A DNA stretch of 64,000 bases. Source: Auanema rhodensis. Its lineage: Eukaryota; Nematoda; Chromadorea; Rhabditida; Rhabditidae. The DNA is taken from positions 496,001 through 560,000 of the forward strand of contig CAXKVF010000078.1 of the NCBI GenBank assembly GCA_964057225.1. Direction: 5' to 3'. Both the position numbers and the translations under genes were made by a program. Below the pieces are notes generated by a model. That model worked only from the letters and a program-made list of their open reading frames with translations. It was not told the DNA's origin and made no database searches. Of the stretch, positions 53,301-64,000 are shown piece by piece. Position 1 is the stretch's first letter, and every line of letters begins with the position of its first letter.

Positions 53301-53675
53301 GTTCACGTAAATTTCAAAGTCATGGTTACCATGCACCAATATCAATAAAAATTTGTTTTTAGACTAATATGGACATGGGGAATCTAATTTTGAAAACCGC
53401 ATCTCTTTATCTTTCACGTGAAGCGAGTTACATACCAAGTGCACATCACGTGTACATTTAATTAGCATAAATTAAAGTTCACGTAAATTTCAAAGTCATG
53501 GTTACCATGAACCAATATCAATAAAAATTTGTTTTTAGACTAATATGGACATGGGGAATCTAATTTTGAAAACCGCATCTCTTTATCTTTCACGTGAAGC
53601 GAGTTACATACCAAGTGCACATCACGTGTACATTTAATTAGCATAAATTAAAGTTCACGTAAATTTCAAAGTCAT
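50332..53675 (+). repeat. Large HOR block, copy 1 (19 monomers, 3,344 bp)
   Basis: Order: A, T, A, A, A, A-80t, H, A, T with 85c and 165a (51740), H, A with 69a and 165c (52092), A, A-69a (52444), A with 80t and 165c (52620), A-172a (52796), K, H, H, A. The block at 53852-57195 repeats all 19 types in the same order. Private to this copy are TTTTTGAC and ACATATTAAG in the T monomer at 50508. Confidence 0.9.
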
Positions 53676-53851
53676 GGTTACCATGAAGCAATATCAATAA
53701 AAATTTGTTTTTAGACTAATATGGACATGGGGAATCTAATTTTGAAAACCGCATCTCTTTATCTTTCACGTGAAGCGAGTTACATACCAAGTGCACATCA
53801 CGTGTACATTTAATTAGCATAAATTAAAGTTCACGTAAATTTCAAAGTCAT
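53676..53851 (+). repeat. Single K monomer between the two large HOR blocks
   Basis: Class K, otherwise consensus. Its counterparts one period away are an H monomer at 50156 and a T monomer at 57196, so it is not part of the shared block. Confidence 0.85.
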
Positions 53852-56800
53852 GGTTACCATGAACCAATATCAATAAAAATTTGTTTTTAGACTAATATGG
53901 ACATGGGGAATCTAATTTTGAAAACCGCATCTCTTTATCTTTCACGTGAAGCGAGTTACATACCAAGTGCACATCACGTGTACATTTAATTAGCATAAAT
54001 TAAAGTTCACGTAAATTTCAAAGTCATGGTTACCATGCTCCAATATCAATAAAAATTTGTTTTTAGACTAATATGGACATGGGGAATCTAATTTTGAAAA
54101 CCGCATCTCTTTATCTTTCACGTGAAGCGAGTTACATACCAAGTGCACATCACGTGTACATTTAATTAGCATAAATTAAAGTTCACGTAAATTTCAAAGT
54201 CATGGTTACCATGAACCAATATCAATAAAAATTTGTTTTTAGACTAATATGGACATGGGGAATCTAATTTTGAAAACCGCATCTCTTTATCTTTCACGTG
54301 AAGCGAGTTACATACCAAGTGCACATCACGTGTACATTTAATTAGCATAAATTAAAGTTCACGTAAATTTCAAAGTCATGGTTACCATGAACCAATATCA
54401 ATAAAAATTTGTTTTTAGACTAATATGGACATGGGGAATCTAATTTTGAAAACCGCATCTCTTTATCTTTCACGTGAAGCGAGTTACATACCAAGTGCAC
54501 ATCACGTGTACATTTAATTAGCATAAATTAAAGTTCACGTAAATTTCAAAGTCATGGTTACCATGAACCAATATCAATAAAAATTTGTTTTTAGACTAAT
54601 ATGGACATGGGGAATCTAATTTTGAAAACCGCATCTCTTTATCTTTCACGTGAAGCGAGTTACATACCAAGTGCACATCACGTGTACATTTAATTAGCAT
54701 AAATTAAAGTTCACGTAAATTTCAAAGTCATGGTTACCATGAACCAATATCAATAAAAATTTGTTTTTAGACTAATATGGACATGGGGAATCTAATTTTG
54801 AAAACCGCATTTCTTTATCTTTCACGTGAAGCGAGTTACATACCAAGTGCACATCACGTGTACATTTAATTAGCATAAATTAAAGTTCACGTAAATTTCA
54901 AAGTCATGGTTACCATGCACCAATATCAATAAAAATTTGTTTTTAGACTAATATGGACATGGGGAATCTAATTTTGAAAACCGCATCTCTTTATCTTTCA
55001 CGTGAAGCGAGTTACATACCAAGTGCACATCACGTGTACATTTAATTAGCATAAATTAAAGTTCACGTAAATTTCAAAGTCATGGTTACCATGAACCAAT
55101 ATCAATAAAAATTTGTTTTTAGACTAATATGGACATGGGGAATCTAATTTTGAAAACCGCATCTCTTTATCTTTCACGTGAAGCGAGTTACATACCAAGT
55201 GCACATCACGTGTACATTTAATTAGCATAAATTAAAGTTCACGTAAATTTCAAAGTCATGGTTACCATGCTCCAATATCAATAAAAATTTGTTTTTAGAC
55301 TAATATGGACATGGGGAATCTAATTTTGAAAACCGCATCTCTTCATCTTTCACGTGAAGCGAGTTACATACCAAGTGCACATCACGTGTACATTTAATTA
55401 GCATAAATTAAAGTTCACGTAAAATTCAAAGTCATGGTTACCATGCACCAATATCAATAAAAATTTGTTTTTAGACTAATATGGACATGGGGAATCTAAT
55501 TTTGAAAACCGCATCTCTTTATCTTTCACGTGAAGCGAGTTACATACCAAGTGCACATCACGTGTACATTTAATTAGCATAAATTAAAGTTCACGTAAAT
55601 TTCAAAGTCATGGTTACCATGAACCAATATCAATAAAAATTTGTTTTTAGACTAATATGGACATGGGGAATCTAATTTTAAAAACCGCATCTCTTTATCT
55701 TTCACGTGAAGCGAGTTACATACCAAGTGCACATCACGTGTACATTTAATTAGCATAAATTAAAGTTCACGTAAACTTCAAAGTCATGGTTACCATGAAC
55801 CAATATCAATAAAAATTTGTTTTTAGACTAATATGGACATGGGGAATCTAATTTTGAAAACCGCATCTCTTTATCTTTCACGTGAAGCGAGTTACATACC
55901 AAGTGCACATCACGTGTACATTTAATTAGCATAAATTAAAGTTCACGTAAATTTCAAAGTCATGGTTACCATGAACCAATATCAATAAAAATTTGTTTTT
56001 AGACTAATATGGACATGGGGAATCTAATTTTAAAAACCGCATCTCTTTATCTTTCACGTGAAGCGAGTTACATACCAAGTGCACATCACGTGTACATTTA
56101 ATTAGCATAAATTAAAGTTCACGTAAATTTCAAAGTCATGGTTACCATGAACCAATATCAATAAAAATTTGTTTTTAGACTAATATGGACATGGGGAATC
56201 TAATTTTGAAAACCGCATTTCTTTATCTTTCACGTGAAGCGAGTTACATACCAAGTGCACATCACGTGTACATTTAATTAGCATAAATTAAAGTTCACGT
56301 AAACTTCAAAGTCATGGTTACCATGAACCAATATCAATAAAAATTTGTTTTTAGACTAATATGGACATGGGGAATCTAATTTTGAAAACCGCATCTCTTT
56401 ATCTTTCACGTGAAGCGAGTTACATACCAAGTGCACATCACGTGTACATTTAATTAGCATAAATTAAAGTTCACGTAAATTTCAAAATCATGGTTACCAT
56501 GAAGCAATATCAATAAAAATTTGTTTTTAGACTAATATGGACATGGGGAATCTAATTTTGAAAACCGCATCTCTTTATCTTTCACGTGAAGCGAGTTACA
56601 TACCAAGTGCACATCACGTGTACATTTAATTAGCATAAATTAAAGTTCACGTAAATTTCAAAGTCATGGTTACCATGCACCAATATCAATAAAAATTTGT
56701 TTTTAGACTAATATGGACATGGGGAATCTAATTTTGAAAACCGCATCTCTTTATCTTTCACGTGAAGCGAGTTACATACCAAGTGCACATCACGTGTACA

Positions 56801-57195
56801 TTTAATTAGCATAAATTAAAGTTCACGTAAATTTCAAAGTCATGGTTACCATGCACCAATATCAATAAAAATTTGTTTTTAGACTAATATGGACATGGGG
56901 AATCTAATTTTGAAAACCGCATCTCTTTATCTTTCACGTGAAGCGAGTTACATACCAAGTGCACATCACGTGTACATTTAATTAGCATAAATTAAAGTTC
57001 ACGTAAATTTCAAAGTCATGGTTACCATGAACCAATATCAATAAAAATTTGTTTTTAGACTAATATGGACATGGGGAATCTAATTTTGAAAACCGCATCT
57101 CTTTATCTTTCACGTGAAGCGAGTTACATACCAAGTGCACATCACGTGTACATTTAATTAGCATAAATTAAAGTTCACGTAAATTTCAAAGTCAT
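53852..57195 (+). repeat. Large HOR block, copy 2 (19 monomers, 3,344 bp)
   Basis: Repeats the 19-type order of 50332-53675 at an offset of exactly 3,520 bp (20 monomers): T at 54028, A-80t at 54732, T with 85c and 165a at 55260, 69a with 165c at 55612, 69a at 55964, 80t with 165c at 56140, 172a at 56316, K at 56492. Apart from the private changes in copy 1, I saw no differences. Confidence 0.9.
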
Positions 57196-57899
57196 GGTTA
57201 CCATGCTCCAATATCAATAAAAATTTGTTTTTAGACTAATATGGACATGGGGAATCTAATTTTGAAAACCGCATCTCTTCATCTTTCACGTGAAGCGAGT
57301 TACATACCAAGTGCACATCACGTGTACATTTAATTAGCATAAATTAAAGTTCACGTAAAATTCAAAGTCATGGTTACCATGCACCAATATCAATAAAAAT
57401 TTGTTTTTAGACTAATATGGACATGGGGAATCTAATTTTGAAAACCGCATCTCTTTATCTTTCACGTGAAGCGAGTTACATACCAAGTGCACATCACGTG
57501 TACATTTAATTAGCATAAATTAAAGTTCACGTAAATTTCAAAGTCATGGTTACCATGAACCAATATCAATAAAAATTTGTTTTTAGACTAATATGGACAT
57601 GGGGAATCTAATTTTAAAAACCGCATCTCTTTATCTTTCACGTGAAGCGAGTTACATACCAAGTGCACATCACGTGTACATTTAATTAGCATAAATTAAA
57701 GTTCACGTAAATTTCAAAGTCATGGTTACCATGAACCAATATCAATAAAAATTTGTTTTTAGACTAATATGGACATGGGGAATCTAATTTTGAAAACCGC
57801 ATCTCTTTATCTTTCACGTGAAGCGAGTTACATACCAAGTGCACATCACGTGTACATTTAATTAGCATAAATTAAAGTTCACGTAAATTTCAAAGTCAT
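57196..57899 (+). repeat. 4-monomer unit T-H-A(69a)-A, first copy
   Basis: T with 85c and 165a (57196), H (57372), A-69a (57548), A (57724). The next 704 bp (57900-58603) repeats the order, with 165c added to the 69a monomer. It is a local amplification of the T-led segment of the large HOR. Confidence 0.85.
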
Positions 57900-59307
57900 G
57901 GTTACCATGCTCCAATATCAATAAAAATTTGTTTTTAGACTAATATGGACATGGGGAATCTAATTTTGAAAACCGCATCTCTTCATCTTTCACGTGAAGC
58001 GAGTTACATACCAAGTGCACATCACGTGTACATTTAATTAGCATAAATTAAAGTTCACGTAAAATTCAAAGTCATGGTTACCATGCACCAATATCAATAA
58101 AAATTTGTTTTTAGACTAATATGGACATGGGGAATCTAATTTTGAAAACCGCATCTCTTTATCTTTCACGTGAAGCGAGTTACATACCAAGTGCACATCA
58201 CGTGTACATTTAATTAGCATAAATTAAAGTTCACGTAAATTTCAAAGTCATGGTTACCATGAACCAATATCAATAAAAATTTGTTTTTAGACTAATATGG
58301 ACATGGGGAATCTAATTTTAAAAACCGCATCTCTTTATCTTTCACGTGAAGCGAGTTACATACCAAGTGCACATCACGTGTACATTTAATTAGCATAAAT
58401 TAAAGTTCACGTAAACTTCAAAGTCATGGTTACCATGAACCAATATCAATAAAAATTTGTTTTTAGACTAATATGGACATGGGGAATCTAATTTTGAAAA
58501 CCGCATCTCTTTATCTTTCACGTGAAGCGAGTTACATACCAAGTGCACATCACGTGTACATTTAATTAGCATAAATTAAAGTTCACGTAAATTTCAAAGT
58601 CATGGTTACCATGAACCAATATCAATAAAAATTTGTTTTTAGACTAATATGGACATGGGGAATCTAATTTTAAAAACCGCATCTCTTTATCTTTCACGTG
58701 AAGCGAGTTACATACCAAGTGCACATCACGTGTACATTTAATTAGCATAAATTAAAGTTCACGTAAACTTCAAAGTCATGGTTACCATGAACCAATATCA
58801 ATAAAAATTTGTTTTTAGACTAATATGGACATGGGGAATCTAATTTTGAAAACCGCATCTCTTTATCTTTCACGTGAAGCGAGTTACATACCAAGTGCAC
58901 ATCACGTGTACATTTAATTAGCATAAATTAAAGTTCACGTAAATTTCAAAATCATGGTTACCATGAAGCAATATCAATAAAAATTTGTTTTTAGACTAAT
59001 ATGGACATGGGGAATCTAATTTTGAAAACCGCATCTCTTTATCTTTCACGTGAAGCGAGTTACATACCAAGTGCACATCACGTGTACATTTAATTAGCAT
59101 AAATTAAAGTTCACGTAAATTTCAAAGTCATGGTTACCATGCACCAATATCAATAAAAATTTGTTTTTAGACTAATATGGACATGGGGAATCTAATTTTG
59201 AAAACCGCATCTCTTTATCTTTCACGTGAAGCGAGTTACATACCAAGTGCACATCACGTGTACATTTAATTAGCATAAATTAAAGTTCACGTAAATTTCA
59301 AAGTCAT
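57900..59307 (+). repeat. Shortened third copy of the T-led half of the large HOR
   Basis: Order: T with 85c and 165a (57900), H, A with 69a and 165c (58252), A, A with 69a and 165c (58604), A-172a (58780), K (58956), H (59132). Compared with 51740-53323 the separate A-69a and A-80t-165c monomers are replaced by one monomer with 69a on the left and 165c on the right, so one monomer has been lost, and one H is missing before the next A. The six monomers 58252-59307 return at 61068-62123. Confidence 0.85.
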
Positions 59308-60480
59308 GGTTACCATGAACCAATATCAATAAAAATTTGTTTTTAGACTAATATGGACATGGGGAATCTAATTTTGAAAACCGCATCTCTTTATCTTTCA
59401 CGTGAAGCGAGTTACATACCAAGTGCACATCACGTGTACATTTAATTAGCATAAATTAAAGTTCACGTAAATTTCAAAGTCATGGTTACCATGAACCAAT
59501 ATCAATAAAAATTTGTTTTTAGACTAATATGGACATGGGGAATCTAATTTTGAAAACCGCATCTCTTTATCTTTCACGTGAAGCGAGTTACATACCAAGT
59601 GCACATCACGTGTACATTTAATTAGCATAAATTAAAGTTCACGTAAATTTCAAAGTCATGGTTACCATGAAGCAATATCAATAAAAATTTGTTTTTAGAC
59701 TAATATGGACATGGGGAATCTAATTTTGAAAACCGCATCTCTTTATCTTTCACGTGAAGCGAGTTACATACCAAGTGCACATCACGTGTACATTTAATTA
59801 GCATAAATTAAAGTTCACGTAAATTTCAAAGTCATGGTTACCAAGAACCAATATCAATAAAAATTTGTTTTTAGACTAATATGGACATGGGGAATCTAAT
59901 TTTGAAAACCGCATCTCTTTATCTTTCACGTGAAGCGAGTTACATACCAAGTGCACATCACGTGTACATTTAATTAGCATAAATTAAAGTTCACGTAAAT
60001 TTCAAAGTCATGGTTACCATGAACCAATATCAATAAAAATTTGTTTTTAGACTAAGATGGACATGGGGAATCTAATTTTGAAAACCGCATTTCTTTATCT
60101 TTCACGTGAAGCGAGTTACATACCAAGTGCACATCACGTGTACATTTAATTAGCATAAATTAAAGTTCACGTAAATTTCAAAGTCATGGTTACCATGCAC
60201 CAATATCAATAAAAATTTGTTTTTAGACTAATATGGACATGGGGAATCTAATTTTGAAAACCGCATCTCTTTATCTTTCACGTGAAGCGAGTTACATACC
60301 AAGTGCACATCACGTGTACATTTAATTAGCATAAATTAAAGTTCACGTAAATTTCAAAATCATGGTTACCATGAAGCAATATCAATAAAAATTTGTTTTT
60401 AGACTAATATGGACATGGGGAATCTAATTTTGAAAACCGCATCTCTTTATCTTTCACGTGAAGCGAGTTACATACCAAGT
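59308..60480 (+). repeat. Block repeated at the right edge, copy 1
   Basis: Order: A, A, K (59660), A with ACCAAGAACC (59836), A with AAGATGG and 80t (60012), H-172a (60188), and the first 117 bp of K (60364). The rare changes ACCAAGAACC and AAGATGG recur together 3,520 bp to the right. The ACCAAG change breaks the CATGGT-T-ACCATG dyad. Confidence 0.87.
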
Positions 60481-62827
60481 GCACATCACGTGTACATTTA
60501 ATTAGCATAAATTAAAGTTCACGTAAATTTCAAAGTCATGGTTACCATGCACCAATATCAATAAAAATTTGTTTTTAGACTAATATGGACATGGGGAATC
60601 TAATTTTGAAAACCGCATCTCTTTATCTTTCACGTGAAGCGAGTTACATACCAAGTGCACATCACGTGTACATTTAATTAGCATAAATTAAAGTTCACGT
60701 AAATTTCAAAGTCATGGTTACCATGCACCAATATCAATAAAAATTTGTTTTTAGACTAATATGGACATGGGGAATCTAATTTTGAAAACCGCATCTCTTT
60801 ATCTTTCACGTGAAGCGAGTTACATACCAAGTGCACATCACGTGTACATTTAATTAGCATAAATTAAAGTTCACGTAAACTTCAAAGTCATGGTTACCAT
60901 GAACCAATATCAATAAAAATTTGTTTTTAGACTAATATGGACATGGGGAATCTAATTTTGAAAACCGCATCTCTTTATCTTTCACGTGAAGCGAGTTACA
61001 TACCAAGTGCACATCACGTGTACATTTAATTAGCATAAATTAAAGTTCACGTAAATTTCAAAGTCATGGTTACCATGAACCAATATCAATAAAAATTTGT
61101 TTTTAGACTAATATGGACATGGGGAATCTAATTTTAAAAACCGCATCTCTTTATCTTTCACGTGAAGCGAGTTACATACCAAGTGCACATCACGTGTACA
61201 TTTAATTAGCATAAATTAAAGTTCACGTAAACTTCAAAGTCATGGTTACCATGAACCAATATCAATAAAAATTTGTTTTTAGACTAATATGGACATGGGG
61301 AATCTAATTTTGAAAACCGCATCTCTTTATCTTTCACGTGAAGCGAGTTACATACCAAGTGCACATCACGTGTACATTTAATTAGCATAAATTAAAGTTC
61401 ACGTAAATTTCAAAGTCATGGTTACCATGAACCAATATCAATAAAAATTTGTTTTTAGACTAATATGGACATGGGGAATCTAATTTTAAAAACCGCATCT
61501 CTTTATCTTTCACGTGAAGCGAGTTACATACCAAGTGCACATCACGTGTACATTTAATTAGCATAAATTAAAGTTCACGTAAACTTCAAAGTCATGGTTA
61601 CCATGAACCAATATCAATAAAAATTTGTTTTTAGACTAATATGGACATGGGGAATCTAATTTTGAAAACCGCATCTCTTTATCTTTCACGTGAAGCGAGT
61701 TACATACCAAGTGCACATCACGTGTACATTTAATTAGCATAAATTAAAGTTCACGTAAATTTCAAAATCATGGTTACCATGAAGCAATATCAATAAAAAT
61801 TTGTTTTTAGACTAATATGGACATGGGGAATCTAATTTTGAAAACCGCATCTCTTTATCTTTCACGTGAAGCGAGTTACATACCAAGTGCACATCACGTG
61901 TACATTTAATTAGCATAAATTAAAGTTCACGTAAATTTCAAAGTCATGGTTACCATGCACCAATATCAATAAAAATTTGTTTTTAGACTAATATGGACAT
62001 GGGGAATCTAATTTTGAAAACCGCATCTCTTTATCTTTCACGTGAAGCGAGTTACATACCAAGTGCACATCACGTGTACATTTAATTAGCATAAATTAAA
62101 GTTCACGTAAATTTCAAAGTCATGGTTACCATGAACCAATATCAATAAAAATTTGTTTTTAGACTAATATGGACATGGGGAATCTAATTTTGAAAACCGC
62201 ATCTCTTTATCTTTCACGTGAAGCGAGTTACATACCAAGTGCACATCACGTGTACATTTAATTAGCATAAATTAAAGTTCACGTAAACTTCAAAGTCATG
62301 GTTACCATGAACCAATATCAATAAAAATTTGTTTTTAGACTAATATGGACATGGGGAATCTAATTTTGAAAACCGCATCTCTTTATCTTTCACGTGAAGC
62401 GAGTTACATACCAAGTGCACATCACGTGTACATTTAATTAGCATAAATTAAAGTTCACGTAAATTTCAAAGTCATGGTTACCATGAACCAATATCAATAA
62501 AAATTTGTTTTTAGACTAATATGGACATGGGGAATCTAATTTTAAAAACCGCATCTCTTTATCTTTCACGTGAAGCGAGTTACATACCAAGTGCACATCA
62601 CGTGTACATTTAATTAGCATAAATTAAAGTTCACGTAAACTTCAAAGTCATGGTTACCATGAACCAATATCAATAAAAATTTGTTTTTAGACTAATATGG
62701 ACATGGGGAATCTAATTTTGAAAACCGCATCTCTTTATCTTTCACGTGAAGCGAGTTACATACCAAGTGCACATCACGTGTACATTTAATTAGCATAAAT
62801 TAAAGTTCACGTAAATTTCAAAGTCAT
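60481..62827 (+). repeat. Inter-block segment with repeated 69a/165c monomers
   Basis: Holds the end of the K monomer at 60364, H (60540), H-165c (60716), A (60892), then the six-monomer set 69a-165c, A, 69a-165c, A-172a, K, H at 61068-62123, matching 58252-59307 at an offset of 2,816 bp (16 monomers). A-165c (62124), A, A with 69a and 165c (62476) and A (62652) follow. Confidence 0.84.
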
Positions 62828-64000
62828 GGTTACCATGAACCAATATCAATAAAAATTTGTTTTTAGACTAATATGGACATGGGGAATCTAATTTTGAAAA
62901 CCGCATCTCTTTATCTTTCACGTGAAGCGAGTTACATACCAAGTGCACATCACGTGTACATTTAATTAGCATAAATTAAAGTTCACGTAAATTTCAAAGT
63001 CATGGTTACCATGAACCAATATCAATAAAAATTTGTTTTTAGACTAATATGGACATGGGGAATCTAATTTTGAAAACCGCATCTCTTTATCTTTCACGTG
63101 AAGCGAGTTACATACCAAGTGCACATCACGTGTACATTTAATTAGCATAAATTAAAGTTCACGTAAATTTCAAAGTCATGGTTACCATGAAGCAATATCA
63201 ATAAAAATTTGTTTTTAGACTAATATGGACATGGGGAATCTAATTTTGAAAACCGCATCTCTTTATCTTTCACGTGAAGCGAGTTACATACCAAGTGCAC
63301 ATCACGTGTACATTTAATTAGCATAAATTAAAGTTCACGTAAATTTCAAAATCATGGTTACCAAGAACCAATATCAATAAAAATTTGTTTTTAGACTAAT
63401 ATGGACATGGGGAATCTAATTTTGAAAACCGCATCTCTTTATCTTTCACGTGAAGCGAGTTACATACCAAGTGCACATCACGTGTACATTTAATTAGCAT
63501 AAATTAAAGTTCACGTAAATTTCAAAGTCATGGTTACCATGAACCAATATCAATAAAAATTTGTTTTTAGACTAAGATGGACATGGGGAATCTAATTTTG
63601 AAAACCGCATTTCTTTATCTTTCACGTGAAGCGAGTTACATACCAAGTGCACATCACGTGTACATTTAATTAGCATAAATTAAAGTTCACGTAAATTTCA
63701 AAGTCATGGTTACCATGCACCAATATCAATAAAAATTTGTTTTTAGACTAATATGGACATGGGGAATCTAATTTTGAAAACCGCATCTCTTTATCTTTCA
63801 CGTGAAGCGAGTTACATACCAAGTGCACATCACGTGTACATTTAATTAGCATAAATTAAAGTTCACGTAAATTTCAAAATCATGGTTACCATGAAGCAAT
63901 ATCAATAAAAATTTGTTTTTAGACTAATATGGACATGGGGAATCTAATTTTGAAAACCGCATCTCTTTATCTTTCACGTGAAGCGAGTTACATACCAAGT
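62828..64000 (+). repeat. Block repeated at the right edge, copy 2 (continues past the window)
   Basis: Order: A (62828), A (63004), K-172a (63180), A with ACCAAGAACC (63356), A with AAGATGG and 80t (63532), H-172a (63708), K partial (63884). It matches 59308-60480 at a 3,520-bp offset, with one noticed difference: 172a in the K monomer at 63180. The match runs to the window edge, so its full length is unknown. Confidence 0.87.
63884..64000 (+). repeat. Partial terminal monomer (117 bp, class K)
   Basis: The last monomer is cut by the window edge at phase 117, just after ACATACCAAGT. There is no sign that the array ends here. Confidence 0.95.

Larger units (their letters stand above)
1..64000 (+). 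repeat. Uninterrupted 176-bp satellite DNA array (whole window)
   Basis: Every part of the window is the same 176-bp unit, repeated head to tail in one orientation. With GGTTACCATG taken as the start, boundaries fall every 176 bp, and hand counting gives 363 full monomers plus a partial one. Most monomers carry zero to four substitutions against the consensus, so identity is roughly 98-100%. No unique sequence, inverted monomer, transposon, gap or low-complexity expansion was seen. Stop codons occur in all frames and 176 is not a multiple of three, so reading frames close quickly; nothing here looks coding. A unit near nucleosomal length, low G+C and long homogeneous arrays are typical of eukaryotic centromeric or heterochromatic satellites. 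That role is inferred; the satellite family is not one I recognise. Confidence 0.98.

Noticed and set aside
1-64000. CRISPR array
   Set aside because: The repeats are contiguous 176-bp units with no unique spacers, and the unit is far longer than CRISPR repeats.
1-64000. CENP-B box in each monomer
   Set aside because: The consensus has no TTCG or CCCG in the right arrangement. One monomer near 16607 gains TTCG by mutation (ATTTCGAAAA), but the required CGGG does not follow.
1-64000. Ribosomal DNA, histone or other tandem gene cluster
   Set aside because: The unit is only 176 bp and has no rRNA, tRNA or coding similarity that I can recognise.
1-64000. Transposon or retroelement insertion
   Set aside because: Monomer boundaries stay in register across the whole window, with only single-base indels; no foreign segment, target-site duplication or LTR was seen.

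Overview
The whole window is one head-to-tail satellite DNA array. I find no protein-coding gene, RNA gene, transposon or unique sequence in it. Taking GGTTACCATG as the monomer start, I count by hand 363 complete monomers plus a 117-bp partial one at the right edge. All lie on the same strand. The unit is 176 bp; the only exceptions seen are seven 175-bp monomers (starts 177, 2816, 3871, 19535, 20942, 22701, 23580) and two 177-bp monomers (4398, 48571). Most monomers differ from the consensus at zero to four positions. The consensus is AT-rich (56 G+C of 176, about 32%).

This pattern (near-nucleosomal unit length, AT-rich, megabase-style homogenised tandem array, higher-order repeats) points to a eukaryotic nuclear genome and to a centromeric, pericentromeric or other heterochromatic block. 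I do not recognise the monomer as any named satellite and cannot place it in plant, animal or other lineage. A centromeric role is inference: no CENP-B box consensus is present and no flanking sequence is visible.

Nomenclature used below: 'phase' is the position 1-176 within a monomer. Monomer classes are set by phases 11-14: A = AACC, H = CACC, K = AAGC, T = CTCC. Diagnostic variants are written as phase plus changed base, for example 92t.

Layout: 1-4574 is A/K-rich with a 6-monomer higher-order repeat (HOR). 4575-9502 is mostly H with interspersed A. 9503-14254 holds 6- and 7-monomer modules. 14255-19534 is a transition zone containing precursor modules. 19535-24986 is a sharply defined 8-monomer HOR of 1,407 bp, with three near-identical copies and one rearranged copy. 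24987-27802 is a second, related 8-monomer HOR of 1,408 bp in two copies. 27803-37130 is H-rich with modules marked by 31g, 126a and 174t. 37131-43818 is mixed A/K/H. 43819-64000 is A-rich with T monomers and the largest repeats: a 3,344-bp, 19-monomer block duplicated at a 3,520-bp offset, and a second pair near the right edge at the same offset.

Each monomer carries two CACGTG palindromes and a third CACGTA core, at 32- and 33-bp steps, plus two short dyads able to form hairpins. The clearest biological signals are the local, nested HOR architecture with visible recombination joints, and the dense regular lattice of CACGTG sites (roughly 690 in 64 kb), in which the first site is lost in certain HOR positions while the second is nearly always kept.
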